A stretch of 6,161 bases of DNA from an uncultured Planctomycetaceae bacterium (GCA_937967755.1 CALBTA010000165.1:1-6161), one strand, 5' to 3'. Shown: positions 1 to 5,399, numbered from the stretch's first letter. Made by a program: numbers and translations. The notes: generated from the letters alone by a model not told the origin.

Positions 1-662
1 TCAATGCTTGCCAGTTCAAGACCAGCTTTCAACTGATCAGCGATGCGCAGCGCCAGCTCGCGCCGGAGTTCTTCCGATTCCTTATCAAGCGAATGTGTCG
101 ATAGCCAACGGACCACCCCGTCTTGAACAGTCGATTCCATGCGGTCGCGCAACGAGGCGTCCCGTTCGGCCCGAATCCAATCTTGAATTTCGTTAAAAAA
201 AACTGATGTGGCACCTTCGCCAGAATCACCGGGGCGGAGTTCCTGTTCCAGCGCGGCCCAAGACATGACCGTATCGATTCGACGGTCGAGAAACGCCGGT
301 TCCTTTGCTGCCGAAAGCTGGTGGTGCTGCTCGACGGCATCTACAAACCAGACGCGTTTGAGGTGTTTGATATTTTTGTTGAGCTTCGACTGCTGCGACG
401 ATGTCAGTTCGGCACCGGGTGCCACATCTAACCCTGCGCTCAGCTCTTTTTCCAATCGTCGGACCAGACTGATTTGCACGTCGGCGGGTTCAGTAGAGAT
501 ATCCGCCACCACCAGCCACCGCAGCACCGCTTCGATGCTGGCGGTTTCCGGGTTGGGCTTGCGCATCAGCATCCAACCACCCGCGAGCGCTACTCCCGCA
601 ATGACGACCAGCAATGCGGCTGCGATCAACGCGGGGCGAATTCGACCTTTCGTTTTTCCCAT
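1..662 (-). CDS. Membrane-anchored helical protein of unknown function (3' end outside window)
   Basis: The reading frame starts at the ATG at 662-660 and stays open for 220 codons to the left edge, so the C-terminus is missing. Residues 1-9 are basic (MGKTKGRIR), residues 10-33 form one hydrophobic segment (ALIAAALLVVIAGVALAGGW and on), and the rest is soluble, charged and probably helical. This suggests a single-pass inner-membrane protein with its soluble part outside the cytoplasm (N-in), by the positive-inside rule. I recognise no domain, catalytic motif or repeat. The only SD-like sequence upstream is AGAGA about 20 bases away, so the start rests on the hydrophobic N-terminus. A run of eight T residues (plus-strand A8 at 195-202) is read in frame as part of GTT TTT TTT. 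The gene is divergent from the gene at 902. That it is a real gene is fairly sure; its function is unknown. Confidence 0.75.
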   Translation of the reverse strand, partial: MGKTKGRIRPALIAAALLVVIAGVALAGGWMLMRKPNPETASIEAVLRWLVVADISTEPADVQISLVRRLEKELSAGLDVAPGAELTSSQQSKLNKNIKHLKRVWFVDAVEQHHQLSAAKEPAFLDRRIDTVMSWAALEQELRPGDSGEGATSVFFNEIQDWIRAERDASLRDRMESTVQDGVVRWLSTHSLDKESEELRRELALRIADQLKAGLELASI

Positions 663-740
663 GTCTTGGCTTTGTGTCGATGAATCTCTTTGAAAGCAGC
701 ACGCCCGGGTGGTCCACGCTGTGCATATTCGTTGTTGTCG

Positions 741-746
741 TACAAT
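741..746 (+). promoter_or_regulatory. Candidate -10 box for the gene at 902
   Basis: TACAAT matches the sigma70 -10 consensus at five of six positions. The hexamer 17 bases upstream (718-723, GCTGTG) is a poor -35, and there is no extended TG. Transcription would begin near 753, inside the left arm of the inverted repeat at 747-782, giving a leader of about 150 bases. Tentative: planctomycete promoters are poorly defined. Confidence 0.2.
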
Positions 747-782
747 CCGCGGAAATGTGATAAACTATTCCACATCCCGCGG
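747..782. repeat. Imperfect inverted repeat (operator-like or hairpin)
   Basis: The left arm CCGCGGAAATGTG (747-759) pairs with the right arm CACATCCCGCGG (771-782). Six base pairs (CCGCGG) and five (ATGTG/CACAT) are separated by an AA/C internal loop, around an 11-base AT-rich centre (760-770). The dyad lies just downstream of the candidate -10 box at 741, where a repressor dimer could act. It also shares bases 779-782 with the next hairpin, so as RNA the two cannot form together. Confidence 0.5.
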
Positions 783-811
783 GCAAGGTTAGAAGTTATA
801 CCTTTGCCCGC
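779..811 (+). repeat. Stem-loop in the leader of the PHA_gran_rgn-like gene
   Basis: GCGGGCAAGGT (779-789) pairs with ACCTTTGCCCGC (800-811): eight perfect pairs, one bulged T, then three more pairs, closing a ten-base loop. No T tract follows (CGGCTAACG), so it is not a classical intrinsic terminator. A leader structure affecting RNA stability or expression, or a chance palindrome, are the alternatives. Confidence 0.5.
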
Positions 812-885
812 CGGCTAACGTTTCAATCGCCATGTGATCTTGCCGGCCAGGCATGAGATTTCGGCGCACTTTCTTACTGAAGCAC

Positions 886-889
886 GGAG
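886..889 (+). promoter_or_regulatory. Likely ribosome binding site for the gene at 902
   Basis: GGAG lies 12 bases before the ATG at 902-904. The spacing is longer than ideal, but this is the only purine-rich SD-like match near the start. Confidence 0.4.
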
Positions 890-901
890 CAACTTAGACA
901 G

Positions 902-1240
902 ATGCCAAAATTCAATACGTCCATACCCAACCCGCTTGGCAAAGACAAGGCCCGCGGTGCCGTCGAAGGTCTTTTGAACCGCGTTACCGAAAAATACGGC
1001 GATCAAGTCACGGGGCTGGAGCAATCGTGGGAAGGCGACACGTTGAGCTTCGCGATGACTACCTACGGATTCAAGATCACGGGGAACCTGGTGGTTGAAG
1101 ACAGTCAGGTGACGGTTGCCGGCGACTTGCCGTTCGCGGCTTCGATGTTCAAAGGAAAGATCGAAAACTCGATCGGCACAGAACTGGAAAAGTGCCTGGC
1201 CAAAGCCGAAGGCGAAGAGGGAGCAGAAGCGACGGCTTAA
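902..1240 (+). CDS. PHA granule-region family protein (PHA_gran_rgn-like)
   Basis: A 112-residue protein resembling the small polyhydroxyalkanoic acid system family (PHA_gran_rgn, PF09650/TIGR02610, recognised from memory). The family pattern is visible: an N-terminal amphipathic helix with basic residues (about 11-32), the WEGDTLSF strand at 43-50, a Gly-rich strand turn (GFKITGNLVV, 56-65), LPF at 76-78 and FKGKIE at 83-88, then a C-terminal helix with an acidic, Ala-rich tail (101-112). There is no signal peptide, so it should be cytoplasmic. The family is named for its place near pha genes in Pseudomonas, and I know of no proven biochemical role. No PHA synthase, depolymerase or phasin gene is visible here, so a granule role is not supported by context. 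The gene is monocistronic in the window and convergent with the STN gene, 19 bases away. Confidence 0.85.
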   Translation: MPKFNTSIPNPLGKDKARGAVEGLLNRVTEKYGDQVTGLEQSWEGDTLSFAMTTYGFKITGNLVVEDSQVTVAGDLPFAASMFKGKIENSIGTELEKCLAKAEGEEGAEATA

Positions 1241-1259
1241 ACGGTGAATGATCGAAGCG

Positions 1260-2426
1260 TTAATCGAAAACGCGTATCGTCTCACCTTCGATCTCGTACT
1301 TCAGCGCCGCCGGGGACAGTACTGCGGTAAGTAATTCATCAAGCGAAACTTCTTTAACGTTGATCGAGATGTCCTTCGTCAAACGTCGTTCCACGGTGAC
1401 ATCGAACTCAACCGTCTTGCCGAGTTGATTGCCCAGCGCCCGAATCACGCCGCCGACGGGTTTGTTTTCCACCGTTAGCGTGTAGTTCTTTTCGCCAGTA
1501 TCAGTAGGCGGGGTGCGTACCCGCTCGCCACTGAGCAGTCGGGCGATTGCGTCGTGCACTTCCCAGCGGCCGTCAACGACCAGTTGCCGGCCGTCGTTGC
1601 TGATCTTGGCATCGGAGTATTGCGCGCCCAACCGAGTTGCGAGTGACTTCGCATTACCGCCGGCATCGTACCTTCGCAGTAGCGACGCTTGTTGCGGCAT
1701 CGGCGCAAGCCTAGCGGCATCACCTTCGGGCGAAAGGTCGAACGTTACGTGAAACCCCGCCAAGACCAGCGATAGCTTCGCCGCGAAGTCGAGCGGTGGC
1801 AACTTTTTGGCCGGCCACAAGTCGTGCGGCATATTCTCTTTCCCGACAATTCGCACGTCGTATTCCGATTCCAATTGGGCGAGCAGATCCCGCGGGTCGG
1901 TCAGCCGTTTCCACTGCCACGGTGCCGCTCGAAGCAGCGCCGCCCTGCGCTGAGGAGAGAGTTTTGCAATTTGCTCACGCCGTAGTTCCACGACGGTCGC
2001 TAACAACTCGGCCGTTTTCGGCGGACCGAAGTAGACGACCGAATCAACGCGGCTGGCGGCCGCCGAGTTCTTTTCGGCAAGTTGCTGCAGCATACGCTCC
2101 AGCGGAACGCCGCGGGCGCTGAACTCGATGGTTTGATCGGGATCGATCCGGCGATCGAGCAGAATCGCAATGTGCTGTGTTTCGGTAACGCGATGCAGTG
2201 AACCGCGCAGCGACTTTCCCTTCCAACTTACCGCGTCGATCGGTTGGGCCAATGTTTGGCGAAAACGCAATCCGGTTCGCAGTTCGCCGCGCTCATCGCC
2301 GACGGCCGTTCCTTGCATGTTGAACAGCACCAGTGCCGCGCAGCACCCAAAAATCAAACTCCGGCAGGGCGCGGACTTCAATGCTGATGATTGTTTCGTC
2401 AGCCGCTTAGGTAAAATCTTTCTCAT
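1260..2426 (-). CDS. Exported STN/secretin-N-like domain protein, no secretin barrel
   Basis: A 388-residue protein. A basic N-terminus (1-22) precedes a hydrophobic stretch at about 23-37 ending near AVGDE (41-45), which reads as a Sec signal. The mature part seems to be a chain of small alpha/beta units. One at about 60-135 has the STN pattern (an amphipathic helix, then a strand with IEFSARGVPLERMLQQL at 100-116). A second is at about 178-243. A third at 248-300 resembles a secretin N1/KH-like unit (QLVVDGRWEVHDAIARLL, 281-298). A C-terminal STN-like unit is at 314-388 (ISINVKEVSLDELLTAVL, 353-370). STN modules are known from secretins, TonB receptors and FecR-type proteins, where they bind partners in the periplasm; no barrel or TonB-receptor domain follows here. 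An in-frame TGA two codons upstream makes this the first possible start, with GGTGAG just before it. It is divergent from the HEAT-TPR gene. Domain identity is moderately sure; the function is unknown. Confidence 0.8.
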   Translation of the reverse strand: MRKILPKRLTKQSSALKSAPCRSLIFGCCAALVLFNMQGTAVGDERGELRTGLRFRQTLAQPIDAVSWKGKSLRGSLHRVTETQHIAILLDRRIDPDQTIEFSARGVPLERMLQQLAEKNSAAASRVDSVVYFGPPKTAELLATVVELRREQIAKLSPQRRAALLRAAPWQWKRLTDPRDLLAQLESEYDVRIVGKENMPHDLWPAKKLPPLDFAAKLSLVLAGFHVTFDLSPEGDAARLAPMPQQASLLRRYDAGGNAKSLATRLGAQYSDAKISNDGRQLVVDGRWEVHDAIARLLSGERVRTPPTDTGEKNYTLTVENKPVGGVIRALGNQLGKTVEFDVTVERRLTKDISINVKEVSLDELLTAVLSPAALKYEIEGETIRVFD

Positions 2427-2492
2427 CGCTCACCATCATGGTCGGGTACGCTAGCACCGCGTCCTGAAACTGTGCCTTGCCGCCGCTGTTTC

Positions 2493-2498
2493 ATTGTA
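2493..2498 (-). promoter_or_regulatory. Candidate extended -10 box for the STN gene
   Basis: Read on the minus strand, TGCTACAAT ends here: TACAAT (five of six to consensus) preceded by TG at the extended -10 position. The -35 hexamer 17 bases upstream (TGCTAT) is weak, as is usual for extended -10 promoters. Transcription would start near 2486, giving a leader of about 60 bases. One copy of the direct repeat overlaps the box and the other covers the -35 zone. Confidence 0.35.
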
Positions 2499-2524
2499 GC
2501 ACTTCAGTATGAGTGATAGCACTT
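2497..2524. repeat. Direct repeat TAGCACTT, two copies 20 bp apart
   Basis: Exact copies lie at 2497-2504 and 2517-2524, two helical turns apart, so they face the same side of DNA. They straddle the -35 to -10 span of the candidate STN promoter. This geometry fits a tandem binding site for a regulator, but two 8-mers could also recur by chance. Confidence 0.45.
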
Positions 2525-2557
2525 GGCCAGCGGGTAGGTAGAAAAGCTTGCGGCACG

Positions 2558-2586
2558 TTGTGGGCCGGCAATTCTCCAACTAGACT
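2558..2586 (+). promoter_or_regulatory. Weak candidate promoter for the HEAT-TPR operon
   Basis: TTGTGG (2558-2563) and TAGACT (2581-2586) are separated by exactly 17 bases and match sigma70 boxes at three and four of six positions. A start near 2593 would leave a leader of about 37 bases before the ATG at 2630, and would exclude the upstream ATG at 2513. Confidence 0.22.
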
Positions 2587-2629
2587 GAAATCTTACTGGC
2601 AATTGCATTGCTTTCGAGAACGACCAACG

Positions 2630-3295
2630 ATGATTGTGAACCGCCGCAAACGGACCCTGCCAAAGCTCGTCCATTTCTACCGAGATTATTTGCTGGACGA
2701 GTTGGGCGCCAACTTCGTGCGGAGCGTTGCCGCCGTCTACAACATTGCATCGCTCAGGCAGCTTGCCTCGCGAGGCAGCCCGGTGATTCGGCGGGCTGCG
2801 GTGTTGGCTTTGGGCATGATCGGGGATATGGATGTCAACGATGCGTTGGGCGAGGCGCTGCGCGACGATGATCGGGGAGTTCGCTTGCTCGCCGATCAGT
2901 GGATTCGCGATATCTGGCTGCGGGGCGGCAGTTCCGCGCAACAGCAAAAACTGCGCGTCGCCCAACGGCACAATCAAAACTTTCAGTTCGCCCAAGCGTG
3001 GCAAGCGTGCACTGATTTGATTGCCGAAGATTCATCGTGGGCGGAAGCTTATCACCAGCGGGCGATTGCCTCGGCTTGCGCGGGCGAAGTTGATGCCGCC
3101 GCGGACGACTGCCGCATGGCTCTGGAACTGAACCCCTACCACTTCGCCGCCGCCGCTGCGTTGGGCCAGGCCATGATCGAGAGTGACGAGCATGACATGG
3201 CGTTGCAGTATTTCGAGTGGGCATTGCAATTGAACCCCAGTTTGGAAGGGGTCCGCGCCCGTGTTCAGCAATTGCAGCGGCAGTTAGGACGTTGA
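2630..3295 (+). CDS. HEAT-repeat / TPR scaffold protein
   Basis: A 221-residue protein with no signal peptide, presumably cytoplasmic. Residues 1-30 are basic and helical. Residues about 40-100 carry a HEAT-type helical repeat (SPVIRRAAVLALGMIGD at 50-66, then a second copy DRGVRLLADQWIRDIW at 81-96). From about 109 to 205 there are TPR units. The clearest are 137-170 (WAEAYHQRAIASACAGEVDAA, then ALELNP at 164-169) and 171-204 (a DMALQYFEWALQLNP end), with a degenerate first unit before them. Both repeat types serve protein-protein binding; no catalytic motif is visible. I chose the ATG at 2630 because the in-frame extension to 2513 has no protein-like character and would contain the weak promoter candidate. 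GAGAA at 2616-2620 is a possible, weak SD. The stop codon TGA shares its A with the ATG of the next gene, so the two are probably translated together. Confidence 0.82.
   Translation: MIVNRRKRTLPKLVHFYRDYLLDELGANFVRSVAAVYNIASLRQLASRGSPVIRRAAVLALGMIGDMDVNDALGEALRDDDRGVRLLADQWIRDIWLRGGSSAQQQKLRVAQRHNQNFQFAQAWQACTDLIAEDSSWAEAYHQRAIASACAGEVDAAADDCRMALELNPYHFAAAAALGQAMIESDEHDMALQYFEWALQLNPSLEGVRARVQQLQRQLGR
3286..3289 (+). promoter_or_regulatory. Ribosome binding site for the gene at 3295
   Basis: AGGA lies five bases before the ATG at 3295-3297, inside the last codons of the HEAT-TPR gene. Together with the TGATG overlap it favours this start over the ATG at 3349, which has no SD. Confidence 0.5.
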
Positions 3296-3789
3296 TGCGG
3301 TTGCCACGCGCGTTGACAACCCTGCGGCCGCAACGCGACAATCGTCGCATGGCTAACGACGACGACCAGCAGATCGATCCGCTCGCGCTCTACCTTCACC
3401 TCGCCCGGGCAAGCGAACTGCGCAGGCAGCCGCTAGTTCGCGACCGTTTGCTAGTCATCGCCGCGGCCGAAGCGGCAGCCGCCAGCCTACCGCGCATCGC
3501 CGCGTTCTGCCGAGACAAAGTTCTGTCGCACAACCACGGGCATATGCTTCGCCGGTGGGAAACGGTCGAAGAAGCAACCGGCGAGGACGATTTCCTGCTG
3601 CATCTGAAACAGCTTCGGCGGCGCTTCCCACCGGAAAAGGCGGAGCAAATGTTGCATTCGCTGAACATTGACAGCGCTGGCCAGCGGGCCGCCTATTACA
3701 ACGATGAGGAATACGCCGCCTCGATCTTCGGGCTGACGTTGGCGGAGTTGGAGCAGATGTTCCCTGGCGGGGAAGAGCCCGCGGAGTAA
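3295..3789 (+). CDS. Small helical protein of unknown function, coupled to HEAT-TPR gene
   Basis: A 164-residue protein if it starts at 3295, or 146 residues from the ATG at 3349. The 3295 start has an SD (AGGA, five bases away) and a TGATG overlap with the upstream stop. However, residues 1-18 are Arg-rich and low in character, and the acidic MANDDDQQ start at residue 19 looks more natural, so the choice is open. The rest is largely helical: an Ala-rich helix at 51-70, then SHNHGHMLRRW (78-88), a charged stretch LHLKQLRRRFPPEKAEQML (102-120), and an acidic C-terminus. From memory it resembles a small conserved planctomycete protein with an HNxGH...RRW core, but I cannot name a family. There is no signal peptide or membrane segment. 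Operon membership suggests it works with, or is bound by, the HEAT-TPR protein; that is inference. Confidence 0.75.
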   Translation: MRLPRALTTLRPQRDNRRMANDDDQQIDPLALYLHLARASELRRQPLVRDRLLVIAAAEAAAASLPRIAAFCRDKVLSHNHGHMLRRWETVEEATGEDDFLLHLKQLRRRFPPEKAEQMLHSLNIDSAGQRAAYYNDEEYAASIFGLTLAELEQMFPGGEEPAE

Positions 3790-3802
3790 ACAGACCCGAA
3801 GA

Positions 3803-3837
3803 GTTCGGTTGCGCCGGTTAAACTTCCCGCACCGAAC
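3803..3837 (+). terminator. Stem-loop after the HEAT-TPR operon (possible terminator)
   Basis: GTTCGGTTGCG (3803-3813) pairs with CGCACCGAAC (3828-3837): ten pairs with one bulged T and a 14-base loop, starting 13 bases after the stop codon at 3789. No T tract follows, so intrinsic termination is uncertain; a 3'-end stabilising hairpin or Rho-linked site is equally possible. Confidence 0.4.
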
Positions 3838-3845
3838 ATGCTCCC

Positions 3846-3872
3846 GGCGCACCCTTTGGAGGGTTGGTCGCC
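3846..3872 (+). repeat. Second stem-loop in the 3790-3945 gap
   Basis: GGCG (3846-3849) pairs with CGCC (3869-3872). Inside, ACCCT (3851-3855) pairs with AGGGT (3860-3864) around a TTGG tetraloop, with an asymmetric C/TGGT internal loop between the two helices. It lies nine bases after the previous hairpin and 73 bases before the next start codon, so it could belong to the 3' end of one transcript or the leader of the next. Confidence 0.35.
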
Positions 3873-3945
3873 GCCGCCGCAACTTGCCCGCTAGCAAATG
3901 CCGATGAGGTAAGCATATCCTTCCCGCGTAGAGAGATTCCGAAAG

Positions 3946-4686
3946 ATGCTCCGAAAACTTGCGTCAGTTGTCGTGTTGGCGGGTGCTGTGGGTGTGCCCT
4001 ACGCTGTGTGGAACGAAGAAAACCCTGCGCAGTGGGCCAGCGGTTGGCTGGCGGGCGACGAGGGTGAACTGCCGGAAGATCAGCAGCCCGATGCGACGCT
4101 GGTCGCGCACTCTGAATTTTCGCCTGAGGGCGATGTGTTCGACCCGACCCTCTCTGGCGGACTGAACGCCGGCTTGCCCGAAGGAACCAACCGCGCAGCT
4201 GCTGAGCAACAGGCCGCGCATTCGGGCATTGTCTCGATGTCTGAAGTATTGCGGATGGATATCACCCCGGGCTGGGTGACGCAGCGTTGGCCGCGTGTGA
4301 CCACGACGTTGGCTGACACTGAGTTAGATGGCCTGCGAGTTCCCTACGTCAGCGGCACGTCAACGACGGACGTGACCGGGTCGCTAACGTTCTATTTCGA
4401 CAGCCGCGAGAAGCTGCAAAGAATCACTTTTCACGGCACAACGGGCGATCCGCACGAAATGACTGCGCTGCTGACCCAGCGGCACGACTTTCGGAAACAA
4501 CAGCGCCTCGGCGGCGAGTTGTACACGCAATCGTGGCTGGGGCAAACTTCCAGCGGGTCCTACCTTCGGACCGCCGGCGCTTTGAACGCGGGGCAAAGCA
4601 CTTCGCAATACGAAATTCTGCTGGAAATGAACCGTGCAAGTTGGCGAAGCAGTCTTAGCGATACGGCAGCACAGCTCATTGAGTGA
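3946..4686 (+). CDS. Exported or membrane-anchored protein of unknown function
   Basis: A 246-residue protein. Residues 1-5 are basic (MLRKL) and 6-21 hydrophobic (ASVVVLAGAVGVPYAV): either an uncleaved anchor or a signal peptide without a clear cleavage site. Residues 24-95 are acidic, Pro/Gly-rich and probably unstructured. A compact domain follows: MDITPGWVTQRWPRVTT (104-120), LDGLRVPYVSGT (127-138), then strands GSLTFYFDSREKLQRITFHG (145-164) and a C-terminal alpha/beta region ending in an Ile/Leu/Met strand (223-229). The WPRV...RVPYVSGT...LTFYF pattern resembles a family I recall only from planctomycetes, possibly the one listed as DUF6690; that label is from memory and unverified. Function unknown. 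GAGAG at 3931-3935, ten bases before the ATG, may be the ribosome site. It is preceded by two hairpins and is convergent with the PDZ gene, eight bases away. Confidence 0.78.
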   Translation: MLRKLASVVVLAGAVGVPYAVWNEENPAQWASGWLAGDEGELPEDQQPDATLVAHSEFSPEGDVFDPTLSGGLNAGLPEGTNRAAAEQQAAHSGIVSMSEVLRMDITPGWVTQRWPRVTTTLADTELDGLRVPYVSGTSTTDVTGSLTFYFDSREKLQRITFHGTTGDPHEMTALLTQRHDFRKQQRLGGELYTQSWLGQTSSGSYLRTAGALNAGQSTSQYEILLEMNRASWRSSLSDTAAQLIE

Positions 4687-4694
4687 CCACACCG

Positions 4695-5393
4695 CTACTC
4701 ACGTGACTCTGTGCCACTAGTTGACAACTCGCTGAGCTCGCGCTCCAGTTCGGCGATCCGCCTTTTCATCAAGTCAAGCTGCGATTGCACTTCGGCCAGC
4801 CGCTTGGCGCGCCGCTCGGCATCGACTGCCGCAGGTGGCGCTTCGACCTTGGGCGGTTCAAGTTCGGCCGGGGCTTCGTCCAAGATCGCTTCCAACTCTC
4901 GCAGGGCGTCGATGCCATCGCCGCGCACCTCGGGAATCTCGTCGACAACCGCCGGCGCGGGGGAAAGGACTTTCGGTCGCTGGCCCAGTTTCACGTTCAA
5001 TTCGAAAATTTCATCGCCCCGCCTTACGTGAATTTTCGTCTCATCCCCTGCACGCAACGGAGACAATGCAGCCCCCATTTCGTCCAGGCTGCTGACTTCG
5101 TGAGGGCCGACTTTCAGCAGCACGTCGCCCGTTCGCATCCCGGCTTTGTGTGCGGGGGCTCCGTCGCGCACACTTTCAACGACGATTGTCCCAGAGCTAT
5201 CAACAGCGACCAGCCCCAAGTAGCCAGGTGCAGCCGCCTCCGTTGGTTGGTTCTCTTTTAGCCGCTGCAATCGGGCGGCTTCTGCCGCGGCTTCCGCCTC
5301 GATCACGTTTTCAAGCTGATCCAAAAAGCCTTGGGCCAGCAATTCACCCGAACAGCAGTAGACCAGCGTGAACACGATCCAAGTGATACGCAT
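4695..5393 (-). CDS. Secreted PDZ-domain protein with C-terminal coiled coil
   Basis: A 232-residue protein from the ATG at 5393-5391. A signal peptide covers residues 1 to about 20 (MRITWIVFTLVYCC core, cleavage near LLA-QG). A short Ala/Glu-rich helix is at 23-48. One PDZ domain spans about 57-137: GYLGL (57-61) is the ligand-loop motif, followed by GAPAHKAGMRTGDVLLKV (78-95) and the LSPLRAGDETKIHVRRGD strand pair. An acidic, Pro-rich linker (about 141-188) leads to a heptad-like coiled coil (190-224: LAEVQSQLDLMKRRIAELER). PDZ domains bind peptide C-termini or strands; no protease domain is present, so it is an adaptor, not an HtrA-type enzyme. The start is chosen for the GGAG six bases upstream and the clean signal peptide. 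An in-frame ATG at 5447 that overlaps the upstream stop would add 18 charged residues. It is the downstream gene of a pair with the PDZ gene at 5447-6160. Confidence 0.85.
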   Translation of the reverse strand: MRITWIVFTLVYCCSGELLAQGFLDQLENVIEAEAAAEAARLQRLKENQPTEAAAPGYLGLVAVDSSGTIVVESVRDGAPAHKAGMRTGDVLLKVGPHEVSSLDEMGAALSPLRAGDETKIHVRRGDEIFELNVKLGQRPKVLSPAPAVVDEIPEVRGDGIDALRELEAILDEAPAELEPPKVEAPPAAVDAERRAKRLAEVQSQLDLMKRRIAELERELSELSTSGTESRE

Positions 5394-5399
5394 TGCATT

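Larger units (their letters stand above)
663..901. other. Divergent intergenic region, 239 bp
   Basis: This gap separates the minus-strand membrane-protein gene from the plus-strand PHA_gran_rgn-like gene and should hold promoters for both. I see an imperfect inverted repeat (747-782), a second hairpin overlapping its right arm (779-811), a candidate -10 box TACAAT for the rightward gene at 741-746, and a GGAG ribosome site at 886-889. I found no convincing promoter for the leftward gene and no credible small ORF: the frames crossing it are antisense continuations of the flanking genes. Confidence 0.6.
2427..2629. other. Divergent intergenic region, 203 bp
   Basis: The region lies between the STN gene (leftward) and the HEAT-TPR gene (rightward). 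It holds an 8-bp direct repeat over a candidate leftward promoter (2493-2524), a weak candidate rightward promoter (2558-2586), and a small palindrome ACCATCATGGT at 2431-2441 next to the STN start. A rightward frame is open from an ATG at 2513, but the added 39 residues look like translated intergenic DNA. Confidence 0.5.

Noticed and set aside
815..1285. Long open minus-strand frame, 156 codons, antisense to the PHA_gran_rgn-like gene
   Set aside because: It mirrors the codon pattern of the real plus-strand gene, lacks domain-like content and has no ribosome site; the plus-strand frame has a recognisable family pattern.
2340..2345. Cysteine pair in the STN protein signal region (LIFGCC) as a lipoprotein box
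   Set aside because: The Cys residues (28 and 29) lie at the start of the hydrophobic segment and the residue at -2 is Phe, so no proper lipobox precedes them.
2431..2441. Palindrome ACCATCATGGT beside the STN start
   Set aside because: The arms are only five bases and arise from start-codon-like ATG/CAT sequence; no second copy supports an operator.
2567..2604. Repeat of GGCAATT at 2567-2573 and 2598-2604
   Set aside because: A 7-mer at 31-bp spacing, with no relation to a promoter element, is compatible with chance.
2513..2629. In-frame upstream ATG extending the HEAT-TPR protein by 39 residues
   Set aside because: The extension has no protein-like pattern and would contain the candidate promoter at 2558-2586. 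The ATG at 2630 begins a natural basic N-terminus.
2835..3350. Minus-strand open frame of 171 codons opposite the HEAT-TPR gene
   Set aside because: It is Arg/Pro-rich shadow coding produced by GC-rich codon use; the opposite strand has clear HEAT and TPR repeats.
3508..3543. C72/H79/H81/H83 of the small helical protein as a metal site
   Set aside because: The residue cluster is suggestive, but there is no known family motif to match; it could be a partly conserved HNxGH turn. Kept only as a remark.
4699..4706. Perfect palindrome TCACGTGA
   Set aside because: It lies inside the last codons of the PDZ gene; an 8-bp palindrome of this kind is expected by chance.
4785..5261. Plus-strand open frame of 158 codons opposite the PDZ gene
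   Set aside because: Composition is Arg/Gly/Cys-rich without a domain, while the minus strand encodes a signal peptide, a PDZ domain and a coiled coil.
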